Below are positions 1-8,462 of a stretch of 64,000 nucleotides of DNA, piece after piece (the first letter of the stretch is position 1; every line of letters begins with the position of its first letter). A model generated the notes under the pieces. The model ran no database searches, had not been told where the DNA came from, and saw only the letters and a list, made by a program, of their open reading frames with translations. The stretch lies in contig NZ_JABEQC010000017.1 in NCBI RefSeq assembly GCF_013041605.1, forward strand, positions 1-64,000. Direction: 5' to 3'. A program made the position numbers and the translations under genes. This stretch comes from Vibrio plantisponsor (GTDB lineage: Bacteria > Pseudomonadota > Gammaproteobacteria > Enterobacterales > Vibrionaceae).

Positions 1-53
1 TGTTAGGCCTGCCGCCAGCGTTCAATCTGAGCCATGATCAAACTCTTCAATTT
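1..53 (-). rRNA. rrs: 16S ribosomal RNA, 5' end only (partial)
   Basis: Read on the minus strand, the first 53 bases match the universal 16S start (AAATTGAAGAGTTTGATC followed by ATGGCTCAG). The gene runs off the left edge, so only the 5' end is present. Two tandem promoters and a boxA antitermination site lie upstream in the expected order, so this is the head of an rRNA operon. Confidence 0.97.
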
Positions 54-231
54 AAGATTTTGTCGGCTCAATGAATACTGAATACATTACATAGTAATGT
101 TGAATTGACTGTGCTGAATCTTACGATTCAATTGGTCACTCAGTTCATTGAAACCTAAGTTGCTTTGTTACGAGAACAAAGACTTAACTTTGATTTTCAT
201 CAACGAGTGCCCACACAGATTGATAGGTTTA

Positions 232-245
232 AATTGTTAAAGAGC
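232..245 (-). promoter_or_regulatory. rrn leader boxA antitermination site
   Basis: The minus strand reads GCTCTTTAACAATT, matching the rRNA leader boxA consensus (TGCTCTTTAACA) bound by NusB/NusE. It lies about 180 nt upstream of the 16S 5' end and downstream of both promoters, where it belongs in gammaproteobacterial rrn leaders. Confidence 0.85.
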
Positions 246-290
246 TTTTCTATCGATTTCAGCCTGAAAGCCTCGTCGCTAGGGGTGCGT

Positions 291-318
291 ATAATACGCT
301 TTAATTTTTGAGAGTCAA
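291..318 (-). promoter_or_regulatory. rRNA operon promoter P2 (sigma70)
   Basis: On the minus strand, -35 TTGACT (313-318) and -10 TATTAT (291-296) are 16 bp apart. The discriminator ACGCACCCC is GC-rich, as in stringently controlled rRNA promoters. The start of transcription should be near 283-285. Confidence 0.8.
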
Positions 319-394
319 CGTTTATTTGAAACTTTATTTTCTCTCTTACTCGATACGTTGTGATATTCGTCTCACTCCGTGTCGGTGTGGCGGC

Positions 395-422
395 ATTATA
401 GGGAGGTACGAGATTAAGACAA
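395..422 (-). promoter_or_regulatory. rRNA operon promoter P1 (sigma70)
   Basis: On the minus strand, -35 TTGTCT (417-422) and a perfect -10 TATAAT (395-400) are 16 bp apart, followed by the GC-rich discriminator GCCGCCAC. AT-rich DNA at about 423-460 could serve as an UP element. P1 lies 104 bp upstream of P2, the tandem layout usual for rrn operons. Confidence 0.82.
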
Positions 423-550
423 GCACTTTTTTCAAATAAATTTTCGTTCGCTCAAAAAGCAAGCAAAGCACTGTTTATCGAATAAAATTTCAACATTTGA
501 GGGGGGTCACAGCAATTGGTTGGAAAAAACTCAAGCATGTACGTAAGATT

Positions 551-584
551 GATGTATCTATTTTGTTAATCGTAGATACGCATC
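551..584 (+). other. Inverted repeat upstream of the RRM gene
   Basis: GATGTATCTA (551-560) can pair with TAGATA (573-578) and CATC (581-584), with a two-base CG bulge, and a T-rich stretch follows. It lies 30 bp before the RRM gene. It could be an operator or a structured 5' leader; no gene upstream on this strand needs a terminator. The rest of the gap between the rrn promoters and the gene shows nothing I recognise. Confidence 0.4.
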
Positions 585-614
585 TAATTTTATTCTTACA
601 AGTAGTATTCTTTT

Positions 615-1076
615 ATGAACTTAAATAAACCAATGTTTTTAAATATCGCGATTGCGATTATTGGCGGTGCAATAATTTCTCTAATTCCAAGCATTCCTTC
701 ATCTGTAAGTTTTATTGTGGGTGTTGTGGCAGCAACTATTGTATTTAAACTTTTCCTATCAACCCCATCTAATACTGAAACAGAAGATGATGATTCAGCC
801 TTACCAACCAAGACTCTTTATGTAGGCAATTTGCCATACAAAGCAAACGAATCTCATGTACGTGATTTATTTGCTCAGCATGGTGATGTGTTTGCGGTTC
901 GTTTAATGAAAGATAAGCGAACAGGTAAACGTCGAGGATTTGGCTTTGTCGTTATGGCGGCAACACATGCTCAATCTGCAATTGATGCATTAAATGAGCA
1001 TGATTACATGCAGAGAACGCTTAAAGTTAGAATTGCAAATGACCCTAAACACCCAGAAGAGGATATGGACGAATAG
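615..1076 (+). CDS. Membrane-anchored RRM-domain RNA-binding protein
   Basis: A 153-residue protein in two parts. Residues about 7-52 are two hydrophobic segments (rich in I, V and A, separated by a Pro/Ser turn), predicted to anchor it in the inner membrane. Residues about 70-142 form one RNA recognition motif, with RNP2 (LYVGNL) and RNP1 (KRRGFGFV) intact, including the aromatic residues that stack on RNA. The tail is acidic (PEEDMDE). Stand-alone RRM proteins occur in bacteria, but the membrane anchor is less usual. The ribosome-binding site is weak. The 3' end overlaps the convergent murI by 32 bp. RNA targets are unknown. Confidence 0.88.
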   Translation: MNLNKPMFLNIAIAIIGGAIISLIPSIPSSVSFIVGVVAATIVFKLFLSTPSNTETEDDDSALPTKTLYVGNLPYKANESHVRDLFAQHGDVFAVRLMKDKRTGKRRGFGFVVMAATHAQSAIDALNEHDYMQRTLKVRIANDPKHPEEDMDE

Positions 1077-1884
1077 CAGAAAACCCAAGCTGCTCTAATC
1101 TTTCATTCAGTGCACTTTCTTCCCAAGCAGGTGCACTAGAATAAATGGTGTGTTTGTTCTCTGAGCAAACACTTCCTTCTATACCAAGTAATGATTTTAC
1201 TCTTCTCGCAATAGCCTCACCTGAATCCACCAGCAATACATCCTTTCCTAGCACCTGCTGGATCTCATCTCTGATTAGAGGGAAGTGAGTACACCCTAAT
1301 ACCGCGACATCTATATGACTGATCAGTGGACTTAAGATATTTTGCAGTTCCTGCAAATCTATCGCTCTACCTCTGAGTTTTTCTTCAGCCATATCTACAA
1401 GGCGTGTCGACCCTAGCAATTCAACATTTTTATCCGCTGAGAAGCTTCGAATAAGATCATGTGTGTATTGACGAGTGATTGTAGCGGGGGTAGCGATTAA
1501 CCCAACCGCTTTGTTCGCTATAGAGGAAGCAGGTTTAATAGCAGGGACGACACCTACCACGGGTATAGACAGTTTTGAACGTAATGTAGGAAGAACTATG
1601 GTACTTGCTGTATTACACGCAATGACCACTATGTCGAAACCCTCTTGCTCTACTAGCCCTGTTATTAGCCGCTCAACTCTTTGTAATAAGACTTGTTGGT
1701 CTAGCTCTCCGTATGGATAGGCCGCGTTATCAAATAAATAGGTATAAGAGAGCTGCGGCAGGCGCATTTCAATTTCTCTATAAACAGATAAGCCACCGAC
1801 ACCAGAGTCGAAAATTAAGACTTTAGGAACAGATTGATTAGACACAATGGGAACCAGATAGAACAACGATAACGCAGCGATCAT
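1045..1884 (-). CDS. murI: Glutamate racemase
   Basis: Interconverts L- and D-glutamate in the cytoplasm, supplying D-Glu for peptidoglycan. The N-terminus carries the family signature FDSGVGGLSV, and the two catalytic cysteines lie in VIACNTAS and LGCTHFP, one per lobe. The ATG at 1884 is preceded by a purine-rich AGAGCGAG. A GTG at 1845 would give a 266-residue protein, closer to the usual family length and without the odd hydrophobic start MIAALSLFYLV, so the true start is uncertain. It ends inside the 3' end of the convergent RRM gene and lies just downstream of btuB. Confidence 0.95.
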   Translation of the reverse strand: MIAALSLFYLVPIVSNQSVPKVLIFDSGVGGLSVYREIEMRLPQLSYTYLFDNAAYPYGELDQQVLLQRVERLITGLVEQEGFDIVVIACNTASTIVLPTLRSKLSIPVVGVVPAIKPASSIANKAVGLIATPATITRQYTHDLIRSFSADKNVELLGSTRLVDMAEEKLRGRAIDLQELQNILSPLISHIDVAVLGCTHFPLIRDEIQQVLGKDVLLVDSGEAIARRVKSLLGIEGSVCSENKHTIYSSAPAWEESALNERLEQLGFSAIRPYPLLGV

Positions 1885-1933
1885 ACTCGCTCTATATCAA
1901 TTGGCAATGATTGTTAAAACGCCAAAGAGCGAA

Positions 1934-1953
1934 AAACCGCCCGAGGGCGGTTT
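1934..1953 (-). terminator. Rho-independent terminator of btuB
   Basis: AAACCGCC, a CGAG loop and GGCGGTTT form a perfect stem; on the minus strand it runs straight into TTTTT. It begins 10 bp after the btuB stop, and murI starts 50 bp further on, so btuB and murI are probably separate transcripts. Confidence 0.85.
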
Positions 1954-1962
1954 AAGGATTCG

Positions 1963-3909
1963 TTAGAATTGGTATGCAGCCGTCAGTTTATACTCACGCC
2001 CACTACCAGGGTAATAAGAACCATAGCTAAATGCACTGTCTGCATAACGTTCATCAAGAACGTTATCGACTCGCAAATTAACTGAAAATGCATCTTGAAT
2101 ATAGTTAATAGCCATATTACTTAACCAGTAGGCATCCAGCTTATCTTGGGTATTGCTATCATCGCCGTCTTTATACTTATCGCCGACATAAATGCCTTCT
2201 AACATAGCACTCCAATTTGCCGTAAACTCATAATTCATAAAACCTCGTCCTGAATGCTTTGCTACCCACGACAATTGCTTTCCTTTTTTATCTCCTGATA
2301 CAAACTCAGCATCAACGTAGCTGTACTCAGCACCAACCAAGATTGAATCAGTTAAATATTTATCGACATAAAGACTTCCACCTAAACGCTCAGACTCATC
2401 AGCATTCACATTAGCACCAGATGAAGCCCCTGATCCTGAAGGTGCAGAAGCACTAGGATCATAAATAATTTCATCTTTCAGCTTCAGATGATAGATATCA
2501 ACTTTTACCGAATAGCCATCAATCAAATAGTCAGCTCCGGCTTCCAATGAAACTCCACGTTGAGGTTTTAAACTATCCACATCATCGGGGGTATAGTTTT
2601 GCTCATCAACCTTAGCAAAACGAAAGTTACTTTCACCACGGAAATAGAAACGCACATGCTGATTAGGTTTAAAGTTGATACCGAGTTCCACTGAAGACGC
2701 ATCTTCTTTTAAAGTCTCACCATCAGAATATGTTGTTGTATTTTGGATTTGATCTTCTACTTTACTGTAACGACCGCCAACGATAAGTGTTGTGCTTTCT
2801 ACAAGAGGATAATTCAGTTGAGAATAAACACTCAGCAGTTCTTGAGTGTTACTGACACTTGTACCGCGAGAGTAATCATTACTGCTGAAATCTGTACCAA
2901 GCAAGAAGTTACCCGCACCATTATCTGTGTCTAAAGGTTTTTCCACAGCTAATTGAAGTTCAAGCAAATTACTTTCTATAGCCGTTGCAGATGCATAACC
3001 TGAAGAATATGTCACTAAGCTATCAATACCTGTATCTGAAAAGATGATGTCACCTTTTGCTGACCAATCAGAAGCAAATGATTGCTGATAGCCTGCACGA
3101 AATGCCGAAGTTATTTCGTGCCCATAATCGGTATCATTTAATGCTTGTTTTGGGTTTTCATTATATTGCTGCTCTGTTAAAGCTCCTGCGTATTGACGAT
3201 AGTTGTCGTAATAGCTTGCTTCCGCATAAAACTTTTTATCTTGCTGGTTGAAATCGAGGCGAGCGAGTACATTCCCAGTCTCTCTTTTGTTGTGAACTCG
3301 GTAGTTATCGTTATTATCTTGACTCGCACTAACTGACATTCCCCAATTTTCGTTCAATGGGGTTGAAGCAAAAACACTGCCTGCGTATGAATTGTTATTA
3401 CCTACAGAACCGCTCACTTCGCCATGTGATTTAGTGCTTTTCTTAGTAATAATATTAATGACACCACCAACTGCTTGGTCTCCATACAATACGCCAGCGC
3501 TGCCTGAGAGAATTTCAATCCTTTCGACTTGACTAAGCAGGATGGAAGATAACTGAGGCGCAGAAAGATCAGGCTTATTAAGCTTACGTCCATCCACTAG
3601 TATCAAAGTATTATGCATGGCCTGAGATCCTGAAAAGCCTCGCATTGAAAGAGACGCTCCTGAGTTGGTATCTGAAACCTGAATACCCGCTCGGCCTCTC
3701 AGTAGTGATGTCAAAGACGACGCGCCACTTCTTTTTATGTCATCTTGATCGATAACAACAATATTCGCAGGAATGTCTGAGATAGAATTTACATTGTCGC
3801 TTTTCGCTGTAATAACAACCGTCTCATCAGCGGTTGCTTCTTGTGCGTATGAAAATGAGGTATGAGAAAACAGCGACGCCACTGCCACCGCTAGAAGGGA
3901 TTTATTCAT
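1963..3909 (-). CDS. btuB: TonB-dependent vitamin B12 receptor BtuB
   Basis: A 648-residue outer-membrane receptor. There is a signal peptide (about residues 1-22), a TonB box near DETVVITA, and a plug domain up to about residue 155 (typical SMRGFSG, LVDGRKLN, VERIEILSG and GVINIITKK stretches). The rest is a beta barrel ending in the aromatic AAYQF used for outer-membrane insertion. BtuB takes up cobalamin using TonB energy and hands it to BtuCDF. The assignment rests mainly on the cobalamin riboswitch directly upstream and the trmA/btuB divergent layout; the sequence alone would only say TonB-dependent receptor. The ATG follows TAGGACAATATA, a usable ribosome-binding site. Confidence 0.9.
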   Translation of the reverse strand: MNKSLLAVAVASLFSHTSFSYAQEATADETVVITAKSDNVNSISDIPANIVVIDQDDIKRSGASSLTSLLRGRAGIQVSDTNSGASLSMRGFSGSQAMHNTLILVDGRKLNKPDLSAPQLSSILLSQVERIEILSGSAGVLYGDQAVGGVINIITKKSTKSHGEVSGSVGNNNSYAGSVFASTPLNENWGMSVSASQDNNDNYRVHNKRETGNVLARLDFNQQDKKFYAEASYYDNYRQYAGALTEQQYNENPKQALNDTDYGHEITSAFRAGYQQSFASDWSAKGDIIFSDTGIDSLVTYSSGYASATAIESNLLELQLAVEKPLDTDNGAGNFLLGTDFSSNDYSRGTSVSNTQELLSVYSQLNYPLVESTTLIVGGRYSKVEDQIQNTTTYSDGETLKEDASSVELGINFKPNQHVRFYFRGESNFRFAKVDEQNYTPDDVDSLKPQRGVSLEAGADYLIDGYSVKVDIYHLKLKDEIIYDPSASAPSGSGASSGANVNADESERLGGSLYVDKYLTDSILVGAEYSYVDAEFVSGDKKGKQLSWVAKHSGRGFMNYEFTANWSAMLEGIYVGDKYKDGDDSNTQDKLDAYWLSNMAINYIQDAFSVNLRVDNVLDERYADSAFSYGSYYPGSGREYKLTAAYQF

Positions 3910-3964
3910 TATATTGTCCTAAATCGCGTTAATCCTACCGAGCATGGGTCCATCCCATTGGTTT

Positions 3965-4120
3965 GCTCAGCTGCTGGCAGGTGTTCGGACTTGAGAGCTG
4001 TTAACCTACTAACTCGACTTCCCACAAATTGCAGTGTCATTTGAGTATTCGTTCTCTCTTACCGCTGCGCGTCAGTTCTGGATTTCCACCAGATTCCCTT
4101 TTAAGTTAATTTAGCCGTCT
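3965..4120 (-). promoter_or_regulatory. Cobalamin (adenosylcobalamin) riboswitch
   Basis: The minus-strand leader of btuB holds the conserved B12 aptamer blocks in order: AAAGGGAATCTGGTG, then GACGCGCAGCGGTAA, then GGGAAGTCGAG, then the B12 box AGTCCGAACACCTGCC. Between the aptamer and the btuB start there is a hairpin (GAGCA and TGGG pairing with CCCA and TGCTC) but no T-run. This points to translational rather than terminator-type control. High B12 should shut btuB off. The DNA from 4121 to 4309 holds the divergent btuB and trmA promoters; I could not assign them. Confidence 0.93.
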
Positions 4121-4309
4121 AGGCTTCTAAATAACACCAGCTTGACGTCGATAGTATTGAGCAAACGAGCAATTGTCTAGCTTAGATTTATATAAGCTAT
4201 AGTTTTTACAATCGATAAAATCATCAATTTGGCGAGAATACTGGACATGAGCGGGAGATTGAATAAAATCTGCGCTCTTTATTTGAACGTACCAGAAAAA
4301 GGTAAAGCA

Positions 4310-5419
4310 ATGGCGACTCTTGATGTAAACCCAGACAACTACCAAGCGCAACTGGATGAGAAGGTCACTCGACTAGGAGAGATGTTTGAATCTTATGGTG
4401 TGCCTGAGTTGGAAGTCTTTGAGTCCCCGGCTCAGTTTTACCGTATGCGCGCTGAGTTTCGTATCTGGCATGAAGGTGATGATATGTACTACATCATGTT
4501 CAACCAGCAAACTCGCGAAAAATACCGTGTTGATCAGTTCCCTGCGGCAAGTCGCCTTATTAATGACTTAATGCCACTGCTGATAGACGCAATGAAAGGC
4601 AACGACACTCTGCGCCGTAAACTTTTCCAAGTGGACTTCTTATCCACTCTGAGTGGCGAAGTTCTGGTATCTCTTCTCTATCATCGTCAACTTGATGAAG
4701 AGTGGATTGCGGCAGCTAAAGCGCTCAAACAAACACTGCAGAATGAAGGTTTTAATCTGAACATTATTGGTCGTGCGCGCAAAATGAAGATTGTGCTGGA
4801 CCAAGATTATGTGATTGAGAAGCTGAGCGTGAACGGTCGACCTTATATCTACCAACAAGTTGAAAACAGTTTTACTCAGCCAAACGGTAAAGTCGCAGAA
4901 AAAATGCTGGAGTGGGCTGTCGATTGCACCCAAGAAAGCAAAGGCGATTTGCTAGAGCTTTACTGTGGTAACGGTAACTTCTCATTGGCACTGGCTCAAA
5001 ACTTCGAGCGAGTTTTGGCAACTGAGTTGGCAAAACCATCGGTACATTCAGCACAATACAACATTGCTGCTAACAAAATCGACAATGTACAAATCATTCG
5101 TATGTCAGCAGAAGAATTTACCGAAGCAATGGAAGGCAAACGTGAATTCAACCGCCTGAAAGATGCTGGCATCGATTTAAAAAGTTACAACTGTAACACC
5201 ATCTTTGTCGATCCGCCTCGCTCAGGAATGGATATCGATACCTGTAAGATGGTGCAGGGCTATGAGCGCATTCTCTATATCTCATGTAACCCAGAAACAC
5301 TAAAAGAAAACTTAGATGTTTTATGTGAGACACATAAGGTGACTCGCTTTGCTCTGTTTGACCAGTTCCCATACACCCACCATATGGAAGCGGGTGTAAT
5401 GCTAGAGCGAAAAGCGTAA
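4310..5419 (+). CDS. trmA: tRNA (uracil-54-C5)-methyltransferase TrmA
   Basis: Makes the T54 (ribothymidine) of the tRNA T-loop using S-adenosylmethionine. Residues near the middle carry the SAM-binding LLELYCGNGNFSLALA. DPPRSGMD follows, then the nucleophilic cysteine in ISCNPETL and the catalytic glutamate in HHMEAGVML near the C-terminus. The start at 4310 (MATLDVNPDNYQ) follows AAAAAGGTAAAGCA and gives the usual 369 residues; the frame remains open to 4229 but that part is not conserved in character. It is divergent from btuB, as in E. coli. Confidence 0.96.
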   Translation: MATLDVNPDNYQAQLDEKVTRLGEMFESYGVPELEVFESPAQFYRMRAEFRIWHEGDDMYYIMFNQQTREKYRVDQFPAASRLINDLMPLLIDAMKGNDTLRRKLFQVDFLSTLSGEVLVSLLYHRQLDEEWIAAAKALKQTLQNEGFNLNIIGRARKMKIVLDQDYVIEKLSVNGRPYIYQQVENSFTQPNGKVAEKMLEWAVDCTQESKGDLLELYCGNGNFSLALAQNFERVLATELAKPSVHSAQYNIAANKIDNVQIIRMSAEEFTEAMEGKREFNRLKDAGIDLKSYNCNTIFVDPPRSGMDIDTCKMVQGYERILYISCNPETLKENLDVLCETHKVTRFALFDQFPYTHHMEAGVMLERKA

Positions 5420-5450
5420 TTCACGCTTAAAACCAAAGTTCACAAATAGA

Positions 5451-5477
5451 AAAACGAGCCGATTGGCTCGTTTTTTT
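5451..5477 (+). terminator. Bidirectional terminator between trmA and yijD
   Basis: AAACGAGCC, loop GATT, GGCTCGTTT, then TTTT on the plus strand. The A-run on the other side gives a T-run on the minus strand, so it can also stop yijD transcripts. Confidence 0.88.
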
Positions 5478-5509
5478 GTAATTAACTTTTGTAATTAGCT
5501 GATGTGCAC

Positions 5510-5884
5510 TTATTCAGAACGACCGATAAATCCTAGCTTCTTTCCAACCCATAATAAGAGCAGTAAAGCTACGATGATCGAAAAGAAGTTAGACCCCGCT
5601 TCTGGATACTGAGCCTTAACAAATGCCGAGTGGCCAAACGCACCGACAAAGAAGCACGCCAAACCTACTAGTGGAATGTCTTCCGCAACTGGATTACGTA
5701 GGTATTCCTGATACAACGCCTGCACAGACAGCACCAAAGCGATAACAGGGAAAATAGAAAAAGAGACTTCACTGATGGTCATCCAAGACAGTAAAGCGTC
5801 ACCACACATACCCGCGATTAACGCAAGTATCAGTGTTTTACGTTCTGAACCATGATTGATTGAGCCGCTACTTTCATTTGACAT
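5510..5884 (-). CDS. yijD: YijD-like inner-membrane protein (DUF1422)
   Basis: A 124-residue protein with four likely membrane helices (about residues 18-35, 42-58, 73-90 and 100-117). Its function is unknown. The identification rests on size, topology and its place directly behind fabR: the fabR stop overlaps the yijD start by one base (TAATG), so the two are translationally coupled, as in E. coli. The short N-terminus is Ser/Asn-rich and soluble. Confidence 0.88.
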   Translation of the reverse strand: MSNESSGSINHGSERKTLILALIAGMCGDALLSWMTISEVSFSIFPVIALVLSVQALYQEYLRNPVAEDIPLVGLACFFVGAFGHSAFVKAQYPEAGSNFFSIIVALLLLLWVGKKLGFIGRSE

Positions 5885-6525
5885 TAATTCATCCCGCCTT
5901 TTAGTCGATTTCGTTCACGTTCTTTGCGATACCAGAAAGCCCCTTTGGCTATCATTCGCAGTTGCATGATCAGACGTTCTGCGAGTTCATCGCGATCACG
6001 TCGATCTAAGTCTAAAGCTTCTGCACCAGAGCTAAATACTAATGTGACTGAAGCACCTGCTTGAGTGATGGCTTCTTCACGATTCATACCTGTCGCTATC
6101 AGATATTCAGAAAGTTCGGCAGAGAAATGTTGAATCTCACGCGCTACTGCCGCACGAAACTCAAACGAAGTGCCAGAGCGTTCACGCAATAATAGACGAA
6201 ACACGTTTGGGCTACTTTCGATGAACTCCATAAACGTTTCTACGGAAGTGCGAATCACACTTCCCTCTTTAACAATACGCTGGCGTGCTTGACGCATGAG
6301 CTGGCGCAGTAACAATCCGCCTTCATCAACCATGGTCAAACCCAACTCATCCATATCTTTAAAGTGGCGATAGAAAGAGGTTGGGGCTATCCCCGCTTCT
6401 CGTGCGACTTCACGTAAGCTTAAGTTCGAAAAACTACGATCAGCACTTAATTGGCTAAATGCCGCATCAATCAGCGAACGACGCGTTTTTTCTTTCTGTT
6501 GTGCGCGAATTCCCGTGGATTTCAT
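5884..6525 (-). CDS. fabR: TetR-family repressor of unsaturated fatty acid synthesis FabR
   Basis: A 213-residue TetR-type regulator. The N-terminal helix-turn-helix covers about residues 28-60 (LSLREVAREAGIAPTSFYRH), followed by a helical ligand domain. In E. coli FabR represses fabA and fabB in response to the balance of unsaturated and saturated acyl-CoA/ACP. The assignment comes from the sequence together with the yijD neighbour and sthA divergent to it. The charged C-terminus (YRKERERNRLKGG) is typical of the family. The 281-bp gap to sthA holds both promoters; I could not assign a FabR operator there. Confidence 0.92.
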   Translation of the reverse strand: MKSTGIRAQQKEKTRRSLIDAAFSQLSADRSFSNLSLREVAREAGIAPTSFYRHFKDMDELGLTMVDEGGLLLRQLMRQARQRIVKEGSVIRTSVETFMEFIESSPNVFRLLLRERSGTSFEFRAAVAREIQHFSAELSEYLIATGMNREEAITQAGASVTLVFSSGAEALDLDRRDRDELAERLIMQLRMIAKGAFWYRKERERNRLKGGMN

Positions 6526-6806
6526 TTTAAGCCAAGCCCTGCCAAGTCAGTCACTAAAGTCGCCTACTATAGCGCGATTAACCAACATGTCTAAGAGGCA
6601 AAACAGACCATTTTGAAGCATCAGACAATTTCCTAACATAACCGTTGCATTTTTCATCAACTGCCCGGCTTACGCGTTAAATCAGCGATATTTGTTTTAA
6701 TCTCGTGATCCTCTCCACTCTATAAGGGGTTTAAGTTTCACGCTTAACACATATCAGTTAAAATCTCGCTATCGCAATGTTAACCAAATTATAACAAGGA
6801 TCATCT

Positions 6807-8207
6807 ATGGCACTGAATAACCACTTTGACGTCATCGTAATAGGTAGTGGACCTGGCGGTGAAGGTGCAGCAATGGGGTTAACCAAAGCGGGGATGAATG
6901 TCGCCATTATTGAAAAAGAAAGCAGCGTAGGCGGTGGTTGTACACACTGGGGAACTATCCCTTCAAAGGCATTGCGTCATGCGGTTAGCCGTATTATCGA
7001 ATTTAATAGCAACCCTTTGTTCTGCAACAACAACTCTAGTCTTCACTCTACTTTTTCAACTATCCTTGGTCATGCTAAAACCGTTATTGATAAGCAAACT
7101 CGTCTACGCCAAGGCTTTTACGACCGTAACCAGTGCAGCTTAATCTTTGGTAAAGCACGTTTTATCGATGCCAATACTGTCGCAGTGACAAAAAGCGATC
7201 ACACGGTTGAAAACTACACCGCAGACAAATTTGTTATTGCTACTGGCTCACGCCCTTACCGCCCTGCGGATGTAGATTTCAGTCACCCACGCGTTTATGA
7301 CAGTGACTCTATCTTGAACCTTGAGCACGACCCACAACATATCATTATTTATGGCGCAGGTGTCATCGGTTGTGAATATGCTTCTATCTTCCGTGGTTTA
7401 GGGGTTAAAACAGACTTAATTAACACACGTGACCGCTTGCTCTCGTTCCTAGACAACGAAACGTCAGATGCACTTTCTTACCACTTCTGGAATAGCGGCG
7501 TGGTTATTCGTAACGACGAGACGTACAGCAAAATCGAAGGCACGGAAGATGGTGTTATCGTCCACCTGAACTCAGGTAAAAAGATGAAAGCTGACTGTAT
7601 GCTTTACGCGAACGGCCGTACGGGTAATACAGACAAGCTCAACCTTGAAGTGGTTGGTCTGAAAGCAGATTCCCGCGGTCAGCTAAGCGTTAACAGCAAC
7701 TACCAGACAGAGGTCAGCCATATTTACGCTGTGGGAGATGTGATTGGCTATCCAAGCCTTGCAAGTGCCGCCTATGACCAAGGTCGTTTCACTGCTCAAG
7801 CGATCTCTCAAGGACAAGCCACCAACAAACTGATTGAAGATATCCCAACGGGTATTTACACCATTCCAGAAATCAGTTCGGTTGGTAAAACAGAGCAAGA
7901 ATTAACAGCCGCGAAAGTGCCTTATGAAGTGGGTCGTTCGTCATTCAAACACTTGGCACGAGCACAGATCTCTGGCAAAGATGTTGGTAGCTTGAAGATT
8001 CTCTTCCACCGCGAAACGAAAGAGATTTTAGGTATTCACTGCTTTGGTGAACGAGCTGCGGAAATCATCCATATCGGTCAGGCCATCATGGAACAAAAAG
8101 GGGAAGCAAATACCATCGAGTATTTCGTCAATACCACTTTTAACTACCCGACTATGGCAGAAGCGTATCGCGTAGCCGCATTGAATGGTCTAAATCGCTT
8201 GTTTTAG
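6807..8207 (+). CDS. sthA: Soluble pyridine nucleotide transhydrogenase SthA
   Basis: A 466-residue FAD flavoprotein that moves hydride between NADPH and NAD+ in the cytosol. The FAD-binding GSGPGGEGAA is at about residues 13-22, the NAD(P)-binding GAGVIGCEYAS is in the middle, and the FAD contact YAVGDVIGYPSL follows. The redox-site segment reads GGGCTHWGTIPSK. Cys45 remains, but the partner cysteine of lipoamide dehydrogenase and glutathione reductase is replaced by Thr50, which is the hallmark of SthA. The ATG at 6807 follows AACAAGGATCATCT. It is divergent from fabR. Confidence 0.96.
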   Translation: MALNNHFDVIVIGSGPGGEGAAMGLTKAGMNVAIIEKESSVGGGCTHWGTIPSKALRHAVSRIIEFNSNPLFCNNNSSLHSTFSTILGHAKTVIDKQTRLRQGFYDRNQCSLIFGKARFIDANTVAVTKSDHTVENYTADKFVIATGSRPYRPADVDFSHPRVYDSDSILNLEHDPQHIIIYGAGVIGCEYASIFRGLGVKTDLINTRDRLLSFLDNETSDALSYHFWNSGVVIRNDETYSKIEGTEDGVIVHLNSGKKMKADCMLYANGRTGNTDKLNLEVVGLKADSRGQLSVNSNYQTEVSHIYAVGDVIGYPSLASAAYDQGRFTAQAISQGQATNKLIEDIPTGIYTIPEISSVGKTEQELTAAKVPYEVGRSSFKHLARAQISGKDVGSLKILFHRETKEILGIHCFGERAAEIIHIGQAIMEQKGEANTIEYFVNTTFNYPTMAEAYRVAALNGLNRLF

Positions 8208-8242
8208 CTTTCACAGTGAAATGGAAGCATCCGTTAAATGAC

Positions 8243-8273
8243 AAATCGCAGCTCTAGGGCTGCGATTTTTTTA
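8243..8273 (+). terminator. Terminator of sthA
   Basis: AAATCGCAGC pairs with GCTGCGATTT across a short loop, followed by a run of Ts on the plus strand, 35 bp after the sthA stop. Confidence 0.87.
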
Positions 8274-8293
8274 TTGGTCAGAAAATAACAGCG

Positions 8294-8452
8294 TTAAGCA
8301 AAGAAGACGCCTCGTTTCCACTGCCCTACCAAAACCATAGCCAAACTTAACCCGCGAATTATCATAAAACTGAGCATGGCCAGCCATAAAGAATGCCACG
8401 ACTTTGCTCCTTGCATTAGAGAACAAAGTGTAACTAAGTTAAGGACTGTCGG
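8294..8452 (-). pseudogene. dinF: Leftover 3' end of dinF (MATE-family transporter)
   Basis: An open frame of 52 codons plus stop, closed upstream by TAG at 8453-8455, encodes a hydrophobic tail. Its segment HSLWLAMLSFMIIRGLSLA, then QWKRGVFFA, closely resembles the C-terminus of DinF, the SOS-induced MATE efflux protein (E. coli, from memory, HALWLALTVFLALRGLSLA). dinF normally follows lexA on the same strand. Here only this end remains, and a methyltransferase gene sits between it and lexA. No start codon with a ribosome-binding site precedes it, though an in-frame ATG exists at codon 13. The rest of dinF (about 400 codons) is missing. Confidence 0.75.
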
Positions 8453-8462
8453 CTACGGCCGC

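Noticed and set aside
1475..1720. Plus-strand open frame inside murI
   Set aside because: It lies wholly in the other strand of a conserved gene and shows no coding feature of its own.
6807..8207. SthA as a dihydrolipoamide dehydrogenase
   Set aside because: The second redox cysteine is threonine (CTHWGTIPSK), diagnostic of SthA.
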